Source of the DNA: Sporolactobacillus sp. CQH2019
GTDB lineage: Bacteria > Bacillota > Bacilli > Bacillales > Sporolactobacillaceae
Assembly (NCBI RefSeq): GCF_028765345.1
Contig: NZ_JARAJZ010000002.1
Coordinates: 191,942-255,941 of the forward strand
DNA: 64,000 bases
Direction of reading: 5' to 3'
In this document: positions 1-12,395 of the stretch, piece after piece
Position numbering within the stretch: position 1 is the first letter of the stretch
Layout: every line of letters starts with the position of its first letter
Program-made: the position numbers and the translations under genes
The notes under the pieces: generated by a model
What the model was told of the DNA's origin: nothing
The model's input: only the letters and a program-made list of their open reading frames with translations
Database searches by the model: none

Positions 1-65
1 ATAAGAAGTACAGGAAATCCTTCTTTTAACCATTCCGCTTCAGATGAAAGCGGAGAGCCGGCATT

Positions 66-581
66 CTATTTATTTTCCAGCTTGGTCATGCCTTGCAGAA
101 AATGATGGAACGGATAATAGATTACTAACGCGAAAGCAGCATTGAGCAGGAACGTCGCCGGAAGGCGCCACCGAAGAAAATCGAGCGGCGGCTGAGCAGT
201 CAGCCCGATCGCCAAATAGATCAGATACACCTCGGCCTGAAGCAGGCAGACGCCGAGTCCCGCCAGCAGCACAACAGTCATCGTATTCAGATTCAGCCAG
301 CGGGCGGCGGAAGAAACCAAATAGACGGCCAGTGTCATGCTGAATGCATAGACCCCGATCACCGATGTATAGACGAGATCGGTCAGTAAGCCGAAGAAAA
401 CGGCATATCGCATCGCCAGACTGCTTCCGGCAAAAAAAGAAATCATAAGCAGAGCAACAAACAAAAAATCAGGAACAATCTGAACAGACTTCCAGATTGT
501 CCCGATTGGAAGGCGGGTCAGAATCGTTCCCTGAATAAGAAAAAGCAGAAATAAAATAATAAAAAGTTTCAGCTGTTTCAA
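66..581 (-). CDS. mreD: Rod-shape-determining protein MreD
   Basis: Small integral membrane subunit of the MreBCD elongasome that directs lateral wall synthesis in rod cells. The 171-aa product is almost wholly hydrophobic, with about five or six predicted membrane segments, and has the usual length for MreD. Translation starts at a TTG (579-581) preceded by a strong GGAGGG eight bases upstream; the start overlaps the mreC stop, so the two are translationally coupled. It is the third gene of mreB-mreC-mreD. Assignment rests on gene order plus membrane profile, since MreD is poorly conserved. Confidence 0.93.
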   Translation of the reverse strand: MKQLKLFIILFLLFLIQGTILTRLPIGTIWKSVQIVPDFLFVALLMISFFAGSSLAMRYAVFFGLLTDLVYTSVIGVYAFSMTLAVYLVSSAARWLNLNTMTVVLLAGLGVCLLQAEVYLIYLAIGLTAQPPLDFLRWRLPATFLLNAAFALVIYYPFHHFLQGMTKLENK

Positions 582-1444
582 TTAAGTGTCCCTCCAGAAC
601 CAGGCGTTTTCGCCTTTCGCTCAATAATGACGACAGAAGTCAGGTCATTGAGATTTGCAGAAGGTTTCACCTCGGCAGCTTTTGTCAGGCCGTATTGATC
701 CGTCGAAACAGAAGTCACGGTGCCGATCAATAAACCGGCGGGATACATGTCACTAAGTCCGGATGTGGTGACAATCTGGCCTTTTTTTATATTGGAACTG
801 AGTGGGATTTTCTGAAACAAAAGCCGCCCCTTCGTCGCGTCGAATCCTTCAATCATTCCGTAAATTTTTGTATTCTGAATGATTGCGGAAATTTGATTGA
901 CATTCTGATTATCGGAAATAAGGGAAATTTCGCTGGTAAAATTCCCTGTCCGGGAGACCGTGCCGATCAGTCCGCCGGGAGCGACCACCGGCATTCCGGT
1001 ACGGATTCCGTCAATCCGGCCTTTATCTACCGTCACAATCTGATTCCATTGATCGTAGGAACGTCCGATCACAAGAGCTGTATGCTTTGTATAATCGAAA
1101 AGATCGGCACTGTTTTCTATTTTCATCAGTTTCTTCAAGTCATTGTATCTCTGGGTAATATCCCTGTTCTCCTGTTCGACCCGCGCATAGTCGGCCAGGT
1201 CTGCCTTCAGTTTCTGATTCTCTTTATACGCATTGCTGATATCACCGACATTCTGAAAGAAACCCGCTGCATATTGAGCGGGCACATTCATCACATATTG
1301 AAACCATCCTACCGTGTCCTGCACAAATTGTTCCGGCCATGACGATTTGGTTCCCTGCCTGAACGAGTAACTGATCAGCACAATCAAAACGACAAGGCTT
1401 GCAAGAAGAACAATCAGTTTTTTGTTTGAAAAAAATGAAGGCAT
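578..1444 (-). CDS. mreC: Rod-shape-determining protein MreC
   Basis: Bitopic membrane protein linking the MreB filament to extracytoplasmic wall synthases. In the 288 aa one sees an N-terminal membrane anchor (about residues 9-27), a coiled coil (about 66-115) and the two beta-barrel MreC core with the family phrases VDKGRIDGIRTGMPVV and LIGTV near residues 139-155 and 240. ATG start with an AGGTG ribosome site. It lies between mreB and mreD, with 37 bases after mreB, in one operon. Length is typical of Bacillales MreC. Confidence 0.96.
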   Translation of the reverse strand: MPSFFSNKKLIVLLASLVVLIVLISYSFRQGTKSSWPEQFVQDTVGWFQYVMNVPAQYAAGFFQNVGDISNAYKENQKLKADLADYARVEQENRDITQRYNDLKKLMKIENSADLFDYTKHTALVIGRSYDQWNQIVTVDKGRIDGIRTGMPVVAPGGLIGTVSRTGNFTSEISLISDNQNVNQISAIIQNTKIYGMIEGFDATKGRLLFQKIPLSSNIKKGQIVTTSGLSDMYPAGLLIGTVTSVSTDQYGLTKAAEVKPSANLNDLTSVVIIERKAKTPGSGGTLN

Positions 1445-1481
1445 GAATACACCTGCTCAGTCGTTACATTGATTTTCAGAG

Positions 1482-2525
1482 TTATTTTCTGCTTGAGGAT
1501 GCGGTTATCCTCGATTTTGAACGAAAAAGATGCAGATTTTCCAAGGAACGGCCGGTACCGATAGCTACGCAGTCCAGAGGGTTCTCCGCAACCACCACCG
1601 GCATCTTGGTCTCGTCGCTCAGCACATGATCGAGATTGTTCAGGAGCGCACCGCCGCCCGTCAGTACAATGCCTCTGTCCATGATATCCGCCGCAAGTTC
1701 CGGAGGCGTTTTTTCAAGTGTCACTTTCACAGCCTCAATAATCTGATTTACTGTATCCTTCAGCGCCGAGGCAACCTCTTTCCCCGTGACTTCAATGGTT
1801 TTCGGCAGTCCTGTTAAAAGATCGCGCCCGCGTATTTCCATCGAAGTGCTTTCGATCTCATCGGAATGGCCGGCCGAGCCGATCTGAATTTTTAAATTTT
1901 CCGACGTCCGTTCACCGATCATCAGATTGTACGTCTTCTTAATGTATTGAATAATCGCTTCGTCCATATCGTCTCCGGCAACCCGGATCGACTGGCTGGT
2001 GACGATGCCGCCCAGTGAAATGATTGCGACTTCCGTCGTTCCGCCGCCGATATCGACCACCATACTGCCGGTCGGTTCCCAGACCGGGAGATCCGCACCT
2101 ACTGCGGCGGCAAAGGGTTCTTCAATCGTATACGCTTCTCTTGCGCCTGCCTGTTTGGTGGCATCTTCCACCGCCCGCTTCTCCACAGCCGTAATTCCCG
2201 ACGGTACACAGACCATCACATTCGGCCTGCGCGAAAACATCGAGCGCTGTTTCTGCGCCTCATTGATAAAGTATTTCATCATGGTTGCCGTCGTATCGAA
2301 ATCGGCGATGACGCCGTCTTTCATCGGACGGACGGCGACTATATTGCCGGGTGTTCTGCCGATCATATTTTTAGCGGGGCTGCCGACAGCCTCGATAACT
2401 CCCGTATCTGTATGCAATGCTACAACGGACGGCTCTCTGACAACGACACCCTTTCCTTTAACGTAAACCAGCGTGTTCGCTGTTCCGAGGTCTATCCCCA
2501 TATCCTTTGAAAATCCGCCAAACAT
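1482..2525 (-). CDS. mreB: Actin-like cell-shape protein MreB
   Basis: Bacterial actin that forms membrane-bound filaments steering peptidoglycan elongation. The 347-aa product has all actin-fold nucleotide motifs: phosphate 1 ([13 protein letters not shown], near residue 12), phosphate 2 ([12 protein letters not shown], near 160) and the adenosine motif ([11 protein letters not shown], near 285). The start is ATG with a GAAGGGAG ribosome site. It is the first gene of mreBCD and lies 72 bases after radC; this short AT-rich gap contains a TATAAT-like word, so a local promoter is possible. Confidence 0.98.
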   Translation of the reverse strand: MFGGFSKDMGIDLGTANTLVYVKGKGVVVREPSVVALHTDTGVIEAVGSPAKNMIGRTPGNIVAVRPMKDGVIADFDTTATMMKYFINEAQKQRSMFSRRPNVMVCVPSGITAVEKRAVEDATKQAGAREAYTIEEPFAAAVGADLPVWEPTGSMVVDIGGGTTEVAIISLGGIVTSQSIRVAGDDMDEAIIQYIKKTYNLMIGERTSENLKIQIGSAGHSDEIESTSMEIRGRDLLTGLPKTIEVTGKEVASALKDTVNQIIEAVKVTLEKTPPELAADIMDRGIVLTGGGALLNNLDHVLSDETKMPVVVAENPLDCVAIGTGRSLENLHLFRSKSRITASSSRK

Positions 2526-2597
2526 CTATGTAATCTCCCTTCAACTTGCGAAACTCATAACATTAATTATATATTAGTTATTCTTAAAAACATAGAG

Positions 2598-3284
2598 CTA
2601 CATCATACCTTTTTGCTTAAGGCTGACAAATTTTCGATCTCCGATCACGATGTGATCAAGCACGTCAACGCCTAATATTCTCCCGCATGAAACCAGCCTC
2701 TTTGTAACCTCAATATCTTCCCGGCTCGGCGACGGATCGCCGCTCGGATGATTGTGAAAGCAAATGATCGCTGCCGCCGAACGCCTGACCGCTTCTTTGA
2801 ACACCTCGCGGGGATGGACAATCGACGAGTTAAGGCTGCCGATGAAGATCGTTGTTTTATGAAGGACCTGGTTTTTGGTGTTCAGAAAAAGGGCGATGAA
2901 ATGCTCCTGTTTCAGCACCCGCATTTCTTCCATAACAAAATTGGCCCCGTCTTCAGGGGAGCGAACGGTATAGTGCGCTTCGGTGCGCAGCCGGGCCATA
3001 CGCCTGCCCACTTCGAAACTGGCGAGCAGCTGAACCGCTTTGGCCGTCCCGATGCCCCGGACCTTTCTCAGTTCTTCAACGCTGGCGTCCCTCAGAAGAT
3101 CCAGCCCTTCGAAATGGCTGATGAGCCGTTCCGAAAGCCGGAGCACCGACTCGTTTTTGGTCCCCGATCGGAGGATAATGGCCAGCAGTTCCCGGTTCGA
3201 CAGCGAATTTGCTCCCTCACGGATCAGCCGTTCTCTCGGCCGCTCCTCATTCGGTACATCTTTCATCATCACGTGTTCACTCAT
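2598..3284 (-). CDS. radC: RadC family JAMM-domain protein
   Basis: Member of the RadC/UPF0758 family: an N-terminal helix-hairpin-helix-like region (phrases SLSNRELLAIILRSG and VRGIGTAKA) followed by a JAMM metalloprotease-like domain with the HNHPSGDPSPS metal-binding signature near residue 180. Its substrate is not established; the old DNA-repair role is doubtful. I choose the ATG at 3284 (228 aa) because GGAGGG lies eleven bases upstream and the length fits the family. An upstream in-frame ATG at 3359 would add 25 atypical residues. In B. subtilis maf precedes radC; here spoIIB does directly. Confidence 0.94.
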   Translation of the reverse strand: MSEHVMMKDVPNEERPRERLIREGANSLSNRELLAIILRSGTKNESVLRLSERLISHFEGLDLLRDASVEELRKVRGIGTAKAVQLLASFEVGRRMARLRTEAHYTVRSPEDGANFVMEEMRVLKQEHFIALFLNTKNQVLHKTTIFIGSLNSSIVHPREVFKEAVRRSAAAIICFHNHPSGDPSPSREDIEVTKRLVSCGRILGVDVLDHIVIGDRKFVSLKQKGMM

Positions 3285-3501
3285 CGATCGATTCTCCCTC
3301 CGCCAGGCAGATTGCCTCCTTCCCCGGCAATCCGTGCCGCTGCTGTTTGGTTCTAACATACCTCTTCCGGCAGATTCCTGCAGAGAGAAAAATATGGAAA
3401 AAGATCATTTCTATCGCTGTCTTTATCTATTTTCGACGGGATTTTCTCATTTATGACAATATAATTCAAAAACATGTCTTATTACTTATTTCCAGTTCGG
3501 A

Positions 3502-4560
3502 TCATTCTTTTCCGATCAGATCGCGATATGACATAATTGCCTCGAGAAGAGACTGCTGGTAGCTGTTAAAAGTCGCGCCCGTTCCCTTTGCCCGCATCGC
3601 ACGCGCCCTGCTCGCAGCCGTATTAACGCTCTTCTGAAAATTAACGGCCGTTTGCCTGTTGCTGCCGCTTAAGGCACCGGCGGCCGGCAGTTTCCAATCT
3701 TTAAGAAGCCTGTCCATTTGGGCAACTGCTTGACTGGAAGGGAAAAACCGATTGCCGGCGGCTTCTTCCGAGATCTGAAGCAGCTCCTGTACCAGAGCCC
3801 TGCCGCGAGCGGCAAAAGAAGCCGTGCGGCTGTCCTTTAAGACTGCCGGATTCGCTGATGCACTGAACTGAACGTTTTTCTGGTATACCGGTATCCCCTG
3901 ATTTTTAAAATATCCGGCTAATTTTGCGGCCCCGGAAGCCGTCGAAGCGGCACTTATGAAAATATCCGCATTGCCCTGGTTAAAAGTGACGGCTGCTACG
4001 CCTTCATTTCTGAGCCGCGACGCAGCCTGTCCGGCGGCCGTCTGCGTTGTATAGACGCCTGTCTGAACTACGTAGACGGAAAGGGCGAGGCTCCGCTGTG
4101 TAAGGGGAGAAGAAAGCGATGACCCCGCAGTCGATGAACGAACGGTCCCGGACGTCCAGGCTGCCTGTTCCGGCCGGTTCTGCCCGGTAAAAACAAGCAG
4201 CATTGACAGGCCGATTGACAGGCCGACAATAACGGCCGCCGCCGCCGGAAGCCAGAAGTATCTGACCGTATAAAGCGTTCCGCGGATCGCTCTTCGGCCC
4301 GGAAGCCAATTTGTTTTCCTCCGGCCGAACATGCGCCCGATATGAAAGTAAGGTTCAGTCCGATTTGCCTTATGATGCTTATATATGCTGTCGTCTCTAT
4401 CGGCAGTATCCGGATTCTTTGGAAAGGCACGGCTCCAGTCCAAATCTTTTTCTTTATCCGCAGCCGTTTCCCGCTTTGCCCATTCTTCAAGCGTATGCTT
4501 TTCTCCATTGAACCGAATGATTACCTGCGGCGACTTTTTTTTCTGATCGTCCAAATCCAT
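3502..4560 (-). CDS. spoIIB: Stage II sporulation protein B (SPOR domain)
   Basis: Likely SpoIIB, which helps localise the septal peptidoglycan degradation machinery at the start of engulfment. Visible: a charged cytoplasmic N-terminus beginning with a short beta-like VIIRFNGEKHTLEEW segment, one membrane span (about residues 103-128 of this version), a Ser/Thr-rich linker, and a SPOR-like domain (YVVQTGVYTTQTAAG, about 180-250). Gene order next to radC-mreBCD matches B. subtilis spoIIB, and the architecture matches although overall identity is low. The ATG at 4560 sits only two bases after AAGGAG; the TTG at 4554 has an eight-base spacing and may be the true start. Confidence 0.85.
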   Translation of the reverse strand: MDLDDQKKKSPQVIIRFNGEKHTLEEWAKRETAADKEKDLDWSRAFPKNPDTADRDDSIYKHHKANRTEPYFHIGRMFGRRKTNWLPGRRAIRGTLYTVRYFWLPAAAAVIVGLSIGLSMLLVFTGQNRPEQAAWTSGTVRSSTAGSSLSSPLTQRSLALSVYVVQTGVYTTQTAAGQAASRLRNEGVAAVTFNQGNADIFISAASTASGAAKLAGYFKNQGIPVYQKNVQFSASANPAVLKDSRTASFAARGRALVQELLQISEEAAGNRFFPSSQAVAQMDRLLKDWKLPAAGALSGSNRQTAVNFQKSVNTAASRARAMRAKGTGATFNSYQQSLLEAIMSYRDLIGKE

Positions 4561-4623
4561 TTCTCCTTTCGTCGAGACGGAAAACAGGATTTCTTCCGAT
4601 AAAGGATAGCATAGAGCAGACAA

Positions 4624-5223
4624 AAAAGGACGAGACCTATGTCGTCTCGCTTCCTTTTTTTTTCGCTGTTATTTTACAGAATACGCTCATTCATCCTGTA
4701 CATCCAGTCTGATCAAATGCTCCTGAATTTTGACAATTCCTTAGATGATCGTCGCGATTATTCGCAAATGAACGGCCGCTGCCAGTTTTAAAAAACGGAT
4801 TAAGTTCCGATGATTACACGTATTGTCCTAAAAATGTTAATTGATGCCGGCACGTTGCTGACGGATGGAGCCTTTTACCGATGATTGCCCGGCTGTACGG
4901 CCCGTAAACAGAGGGAGGCCGGCTTTTTCGTTCGCTATTTCGCGGGAAATAGCTTCCGGGTGCAGAGAAGATTGTAAAACAAAGTCGATGGCCGTCGAAC
5001 AAAAAAGCGCCACAATTTTCACTGCTTTCTTCGATCCAGTTAAGATCCGGCATCAGCCAATACAAACGCTATACAGATAACGGATCCGCTCGGTACGTCC
5101 GGTGGAAGGATTCAAAAATGAATGATGGGTATGGGTAAATGATGGGTAGCAGAGAAATGATTCGAATGTATCATCGCGTTATAACTAAATCAAAGACCTT
5201 AATATTACTTATGAAACGGCCCG
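4624..5223. other. 600-bp intergenic region upstream of spoIIB
   Basis: Contains one clear hairpin near its left end (listed separately). Two short open frames on opposite strands near 4814-5080 have no ribosome site and no recognisable protein features, so I do not call them. No other structure was recognised. Confidence 0.5.
4627..4662. terminator. Bidirectional intrinsic terminator-like hairpin
   Basis: CGAGAC at 4631-4636 pairs with GTCTCG at 4644-4649, extended by AGGA/TCCT around one mismatch, with an A-run on the left and a run of nine T on the right. It can act on either strand and separates spoIIB from the diguanylate cyclase unit. Confidence 0.6.
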
Positions 5224-6918
5224 TTAAACAAAGCGGGCGACGCGGTTTTTCCCCTTGCGCTTAGCGCCGGCATACATCGCATGATCGGCATTGTTAATCA
5301 GTTCCGTCGGATCTTCGGCATCCAGGGGTGCGGTCGACGTCCCCAGACTGATCGTAATTCTGATCTGCTTGTAACGGCGTTCATTCTCAATATAGATCAT
5401 GAAGGGTTCGGAGGCGACCGCCTGCCGGATCGATTCCGCCATCGCAAAGCAGAGATTCTGATCCATTTCCGGCAAAATAACCGTAAATTCCTCCCCTCCA
5501 TAACGGGCAATGATCCCTTTGTTCCCAACCGTCCTGCGAAGCCTGTCGGCAACGCCGATCAGCACGGCGTTGCCGTTTTGATGACCGAATGTATCGTTCA
5601 CCGCCTTAAAATTATCAATGTCCATCATGATAATGGAAAAAACCGCCGATGCAGGATCACTGAAAATACGCGTCAGCGCCTTCATCAGATATCTGTAGTT
5701 GTAAAGATCGGTCAGGGGGCACCTTTCGCTTTCTTTTTTCCGTATTTCAAAGTTACGGGCGTTTTCAAGTGCAATGGCGAGAAAGTCACCGATAATCTCT
5801 ATACCGATGCGATTGGTCTTAGTGTAGGCTTTGTTCATGTCGGAAGCAAGGGTCAGGACACCGATGACCTGGTCGTGATATATCATCGGCACAGAAAGAA
5901 AAGACCGGGCGTTCCCTGCCGAAAGAGCCTGCAGAAAAGGATAGCTGCTTTTATTCTTCAGACCCATGACCGGTTTGCCTTCACGATATACATGAAGGCT
6001 GACATCGGCCTCCTTCTGAAACGGTATAAAATTTCCGCCGTCATCCCGCCGGTAAAGACGGACGATTTTCGGTTTATCAGGCTGCGCGTAACTGACAATG
6101 TACAAATAATCGGCCGGGATCATTTCAGGGACCCGATCAAAAAACAAATCAAGGACGTTTTCAGCTGAAAGCTCTCCCGTCAGCTTCTGCCCAAGATGGT
6201 TCACCTTTTGTAAAAAGCGGACCAGTTCCTGACTGCTGCTGATACTCCGGATGACCATCGACAAAGCGACCATCGGGATTGCAATAATAAACATCCCGGG
6301 CAGGCCTCTGATTGAATACATGTAGTAAAAAGCAATTCCGAGTGGCATCATCAAAAAAGTCGCGGCGATTTCCCAGACGCTGTCTCTTTCGATGACTTTT
6401 ACTTTTCTCGTTCCGGGGAGAAACCAACTGCGATAAGAATATAAAAAAATCTCATTCACCACATAGGAAGCCAGATAATAACCAAAAACCGGGATAAGAT
6501 TTACGGTGAGCAGACTGCTTCCTATTTCTTCTGTTCTTCCTCCAAGCCCGTAATAAGTGAGGGCAGCAGAGACGGAGACCGCAAGGAACATCAGAGAATT
6601 CAGAGGAATGCGATATATTTCGTTTCTGCCGATCCGTTGGGACAGCAAATAAACAAGGATGCCGAATTGTGTCATTAAGGCCTCGACAAACAGTCCGAAA
6701 ATGAGGAACGCAGCAAGACCGATTCCCTGAAGAACAATAATATCCGTTCCTTTCACCTTGAAACTGAAAAGAGCGGTGATCATGAAAACAAGACCCACAG
6801 TGAGAATCGAGGAAACGGAATCGTTTTTCGGCGGATTAGCCACGTATATAAGCGGAAAAGAAACAGAAACCGTGACGAACCAGATCAGTCCTATCGCTCG
6901 TTCTCTTATTTTATTCAA
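5224..6918 (-). CDS. Membrane GAF-GGDEF diguanylate cyclase
   Basis: Predicted to make cyclic di-GMP from two GTP at the membrane. The 564-aa protein has about seven N-terminal membrane segments (residues 1-215), a GAF domain (about 240-385) and a GGDEF domain (about 395-564). The active-site loop reads RYGGEEF, an intact catalytic signature, and the metal-binding MMDIDNFKAVND is present. The RxxD inhibitory site expected before the loop is absent (the stretch reads GNKGII), so product inhibition by that site is unlikely. The TTG at 6918 has GGGGGA seven bases upstream; a GTG two codons earlier is too close. A c-di-GMP-I riboswitch near 38.8 kb is a possible receiver of its signal. Confidence 0.92.
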   Translation of the reverse strand: MNKIRERAIGLIWFVTVSVSFPLIYVANPPKNDSVSSILTVGLVFMITALFSFKVKGTDIIVLQGIGLAAFLIFGLFVEALMTQFGILVYLLSQRIGRNEIYRIPLNSLMFLAVSVSAALTYYGLGGRTEEIGSSLLTVNLIPVFGYYLASYVVNEIFLYSYRSWFLPGTRKVKVIERDSVWEIAATFLMMPLGIAFYYMYSIRGLPGMFIIAIPMVALSMVIRSISSSQELVRFLQKVNHLGQKLTGELSAENVLDLFFDRVPEMIPADYLYIVSYAQPDKPKIVRLYRRDDGGNFIPFQKEADVSLHVYREGKPVMGLKNKSSYPFLQALSAGNARSFLSVPMIYHDQVIGVLTLASDMNKAYTKTNRIGIEIIGDFLAIALENARNFEIRKKESERCPLTDLYNYRYLMKALTRIFSDPASAVFSIIMMDIDNFKAVNDTFGHQNGNAVLIGVADRLRRTVGNKGIIARYGGEEFTVILPEMDQNLCFAMAESIRQAVASEPFMIYIENERRYKQIRITISLGTSTAPLDAEDPTELINNADHAMYAGAKRKGKNRVARFV

Positions 6919-7055
6919 TCGCACTTCCCCCTTTTTTTGTCAAGATGTGCGATTCATTCCGATCAAACTCATACTTTTTGACTAAGTGTATTGTAACAAA
7001 ATAATATAAATAATGGAAGGTTTTTCGAAACATCTGATTTTTCTTACTAAAAAAG

Positions 7056-7096
7056 AAGCCTTACAACCCGGACTAACAGGTTGCAAGGCTTTTCTT
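7056..7096. terminator. Intrinsic terminator hairpin flanked by direct repeats
   Basis: A 13-bp stem (7056-7068 with 7079-7091, one G-T/A-C variation) is flanked on both sides by the same word TTCTTACTAAAAAA (from 7041 and from 7093). The A/T runs allow termination in either direction. It is the first good terminator downstream of folC, so the folC transcript may run through the repeat array. Confidence 0.65.
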
Positions 7097-7194
7097 ACTA
7101 AAAAACGTTTGTATTCTCTTTATTCAGCGAATATACATTTTAAAAAGATAATTGAGGCGGCGTGCGCTCTGCCGGCAGCATCTGATTCGGCTCA

Positions 7195-7768
7195 ACGGCA
7201 CGTAACGGCCGTTAAACTCTGCATAACGACCGAAAATCCAGGCGCTCCGACCGTTAAAATAGAGACACGACCGTTAAACTGCTCCCAATGACCGTTAAAT
7301 CGGCCAAAATGATCGATAACTGCCTCTCATGGTCGATAAACTCTGTATAACGACCGAAAATTCGGGCGTTCCGACCGTTAAAATAGACACGACCGTTAAA
7401 CTGCTCCTTGCAACCGTTAAATCGGCCAAAATGATCGATAAACTGCCTCTCATGGTCGATAAACTCTGTATAACGACCGAAAATCCGGGCGCTCCGACCG
7501 TTAAAATGGACACGACCATTAAACTGCTCCTTGCAACCGTTAAATCGGCCAAATAGAGGCTCCTTCCGGCCGGATCAGCGGGTCTTCCGGCCAAATGGGC
7601 TCTCCTTCCAGCCGGATCAGCGGGTCTTCCGGCCAAATAGGCCCTCCTTCCGGCCAGATCAGTGGGTCTTCCGGCCAAATGGGCCCTCCTTCCGGCCGGA
7701 TCAGCAAGTCTATCGGCCAAATGGGCTCTCCTTCCGGCCGGATCAGCGGGTCTATCAGTCGATAAGCT
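7195..7768. repeat. Array 1 of 21-nt units between folC and the GGDEF gene
   Basis: About 27 adjoining units, most exactly 21 nt and some 18-20 nt. Left half (7195-7556): units open with GACCGTTAAA, GATCGATAAA or GACCGAAAAT and form a higher-order repeat of six or seven units seen about 2.5 times. Right half (7556-7768): two alternating 21-nt units, opening GGCCAAATGGGC and GGCCGGATCAGCGGG, give a 42-bp repeat in about five copies. Because 21 is a multiple of three, all frames stay open and give repetitive pseudo-proteins on both strands; none has a ribosome site. Non-coding. Confidence 0.88.
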
Positions 7769-7905
7769 TTGCATAACGGCCGATAACCTGCGGCGGTCGA
7801 TAAAACCGCACGCAACGATTGATAATCACGGATTCCGGCAGCGGCAGGCGGGCAGGACGTGAATGTTTCAATCGAACGAACAGGTAAAAAAGACCTTTTT
7901 TATGA

Positions 7906-9225
7906 TTAACGCATCCGGCTGTATACTGGATCCAGCAGATAGTGCCGTACCTCAGAAACGAAATAGAGCGATCCGCAGATCAGCAGCATATCGTTTTCTC
8001 CCGTTTCGCGGATCAGTCGATTCAGTGCTTCCTTCCAGTCCGCAATCTCCCTTTTTCTGTCGTGCCCGGATGCCGCGTAGAGCAGTTCGCTCCCCGCCGC
8101 ACGGGGATAGGCGAATGTCGTCAATGTGAGATCTGCGGCCGCCCTCCCGATGATCTGAACCATCTGCCTGTATTGCTTGTCCTTAAGCGCCGCATAGAGC
8201 ACATGAACTTGACGGTCCGGATAATAGCGCATCACGGTTTTGACAAGCGCTTCGGTGCCCTGGACATTGTGGGCGCCGTCGATAATGATCAGAGGTTTTT
8301 CCGACACGCGCTCAAAGCGCCCCGGCCAGATCGTTTTCTGCAGTCCCGATCTGATTTCGTCTTTTTGTACTAAAATGTTATAAAAGGTCTGCAGATACTC
8401 GACAACCATTAATGCAGCTGCGGCATTTTTCAGCTGATGCTCGCCTTTCATGCGAATGGCCAGATCCGGTTCATGCAGATAGAAAGCGTCAAAGCTGAAA
8501 TGTTCCCCTGTTTCATCATGGCCGAGCGATTTGACCCGAAACGCTTCGCCAAGAACATACAGATTCGCCTTTTTGGCTTCGGCCGTCTGACGGATGACCG
8601 CCAGCGCATCGGGATCTTCCGCGGTCGTGACAATACCGACGCCGTTCTTGATGATTCCCGCCTTCTCCCGGGCAATGCCGGTGATCGTATTGCCCAGCTG
8701 TTTCATATGATCCATGGCAACGTTCGTAATCACAGAAACAAGCGGATGAATCACATTCGTGGAGTCAAGACGGCCGCCGAGGCCGACCTCATAAATCACC
8801 AGATCGCATTTATTCAGTTTCCCGAAATAGACAAAACTAAGCATCGTCACGACTTCAAATTCAGTCGGCTCGCCCAGATCCGTCTCGGCATTGACCGCCT
8901 GAGTCAGCGGATAGACAATATTGGCAGCTTCGATCAGGTCCTGATCGCTGATCGGCCGGCCGTTTACCATGATCCGTTCATTAAAAGACGTAATATAAGG
9001 CGAGATAAATGTGCCGACCTTGAGGCCGGCCTCCTGGTAAATATGCCACAGGTAACAGACCGTCGATCCTTTGCCGTTCGTTCCTCCGACATGCACGGCC
9101 CGGATCTTCCGCTCAGGGCGGCCGATTCTGGCCAGCATCCATTCCATCCTCTTTGTGCCGGGTTTAATTCCATGCGGAATCAGCCCGTGAATCCACTGAA
9201 GTGTCTCTTCAATTGTTGTAAACAT
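7906..9225 (-). CDS. folC: Folylpolyglutamate synthase / dihydrofolate synthase
   Basis: ATP-dependent ligase that adds glutamate to (dihydro)folates. The 439-aa protein shows the Mur-ligase-type P-loop VGGTNGKGST (about residues 45-54), the FISPYITSFNERI segment that follows, the omega-loop region and the C-terminal IIDGAHN motif near 310. ATG start with a GGGGG ribosome site. It follows valS by 89 bases in the same orientation, as in B. subtilis, and is probably cotranscribed with it. Length is normal. Confidence 0.97.
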   Translation of the reverse strand: MFTTIEETLQWIHGLIPHGIKPGTKRMEWMLARIGRPERKIRAVHVGGTNGKGSTVCYLWHIYQEAGLKVGTFISPYITSFNERIMVNGRPISDQDLIEAANIVYPLTQAVNAETDLGEPTEFEVVTMLSFVYFGKLNKCDLVIYEVGLGGRLDSTNVIHPLVSVITNVAMDHMKQLGNTITGIAREKAGIIKNGVGIVTTAEDPDALAVIRQTAEAKKANLYVLGEAFRVKSLGHDETGEHFSFDAFYLHEPDLAIRMKGEHQLKNAAAALMVVEYLQTFYNILVQKDEIRSGLQKTIWPGRFERVSEKPLIIIDGAHNVQGTEALVKTVMRYYPDRQVHVLYAALKDKQYRQMVQIIGRAAADLTLTTFAYPRAAGSELLYAASGHDRKREIADWKEALNRLIRETGENDMLLICGSLYFVSEVRHYLLDPVYSRMR

Positions 9226-9314
9226 GGCATAACCCCCATATGATCAATAAACGGCAGTGGAAACCGCTTCCCATCACCGTTCATTTTCCGGCACCGGACG
9301 TCAAATGTCCACTG

Positions 9315-11951
<2,637 letters not shown>

Positions 11952-11981
11952 TTTTACAGCTCCCTTATATTCCGTTAAACT

Positions 11982-12250
11982 AAAAAAGCCCTCTTCATCG
12001 CAAGGACGAAGAAAGCTCCGTGGTACCACCTTTATTTGCACAGCCGTGCACACTTCATAATTGATAACGGGTTCCCGGACCTCCCTACTCCGCCTGAATG
12101 GTGCGTTTCAGCAGGACTGCTCAAGGGCAACTTCCACTCCGGCAGCAGGAGAAACCTCTCAGCGCACCGGTTTCCCTCTCTCACAGCGAGCGGACCGTTC
12201 ATCCGTTCGCTTCCAGCATAAAGACATGTACTACTCCCTGTCTCAGCATT
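11982..12250 (-). promoter_or_regulatory. T-box leader of valS
   Basis: The minus strand carries AAGGTGGTACCACG (12032-12019), a near-consensus T-box sequence; the variable base in TGGNACC is T, which pairs with the discriminator A of tRNA-Val. It is followed by a 13-bp stem (about 12016-11986) and a run of six T, the terminator that alternates with the antiterminator. Upstream lies roughly 200 nt of structured leader expected to hold stem I and the specifier loop; I did not fix the specifier codon. Uncharged tRNA-Val should allow read-through into valS-folC. Confidence 0.93.
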
Positions 12251-12267
12251 TAAGTTTTGTAATTATT

Positions 12268-12297
12268 ATTATATATATTTTATTCTCGTTTCGTCAA
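12268..12297 (-). promoter_or_regulatory. Sigma-A promoter for valS
   Basis: Minus strand: TTGACG (12297-12292), 18-base spacer, TATAAT (12273-12268), just upstream of the T-box leader. Confidence 0.8.
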
Positions 12298-12395
12298 TCA
12301 TTCATACATTTTACTGTACAGGGCGGTGCTGCACCGGGGCCCGTTGTTTTTCATAGACTGAAGCAAAGACCCGATCAAAGAAAGGAGGACATCTC

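Noticed and set aside
4814-5080. Two short opposite frames upstream of spoIIB
   Set aside because: No ribosome site, mutual overlap, no features.
7295-7774. 159-codon minus-strand frame of GRRAHLAGRPADPA repeats
   Set aside because: Same artefact in array 1; equally long frames exist on the other strand, no start signal.
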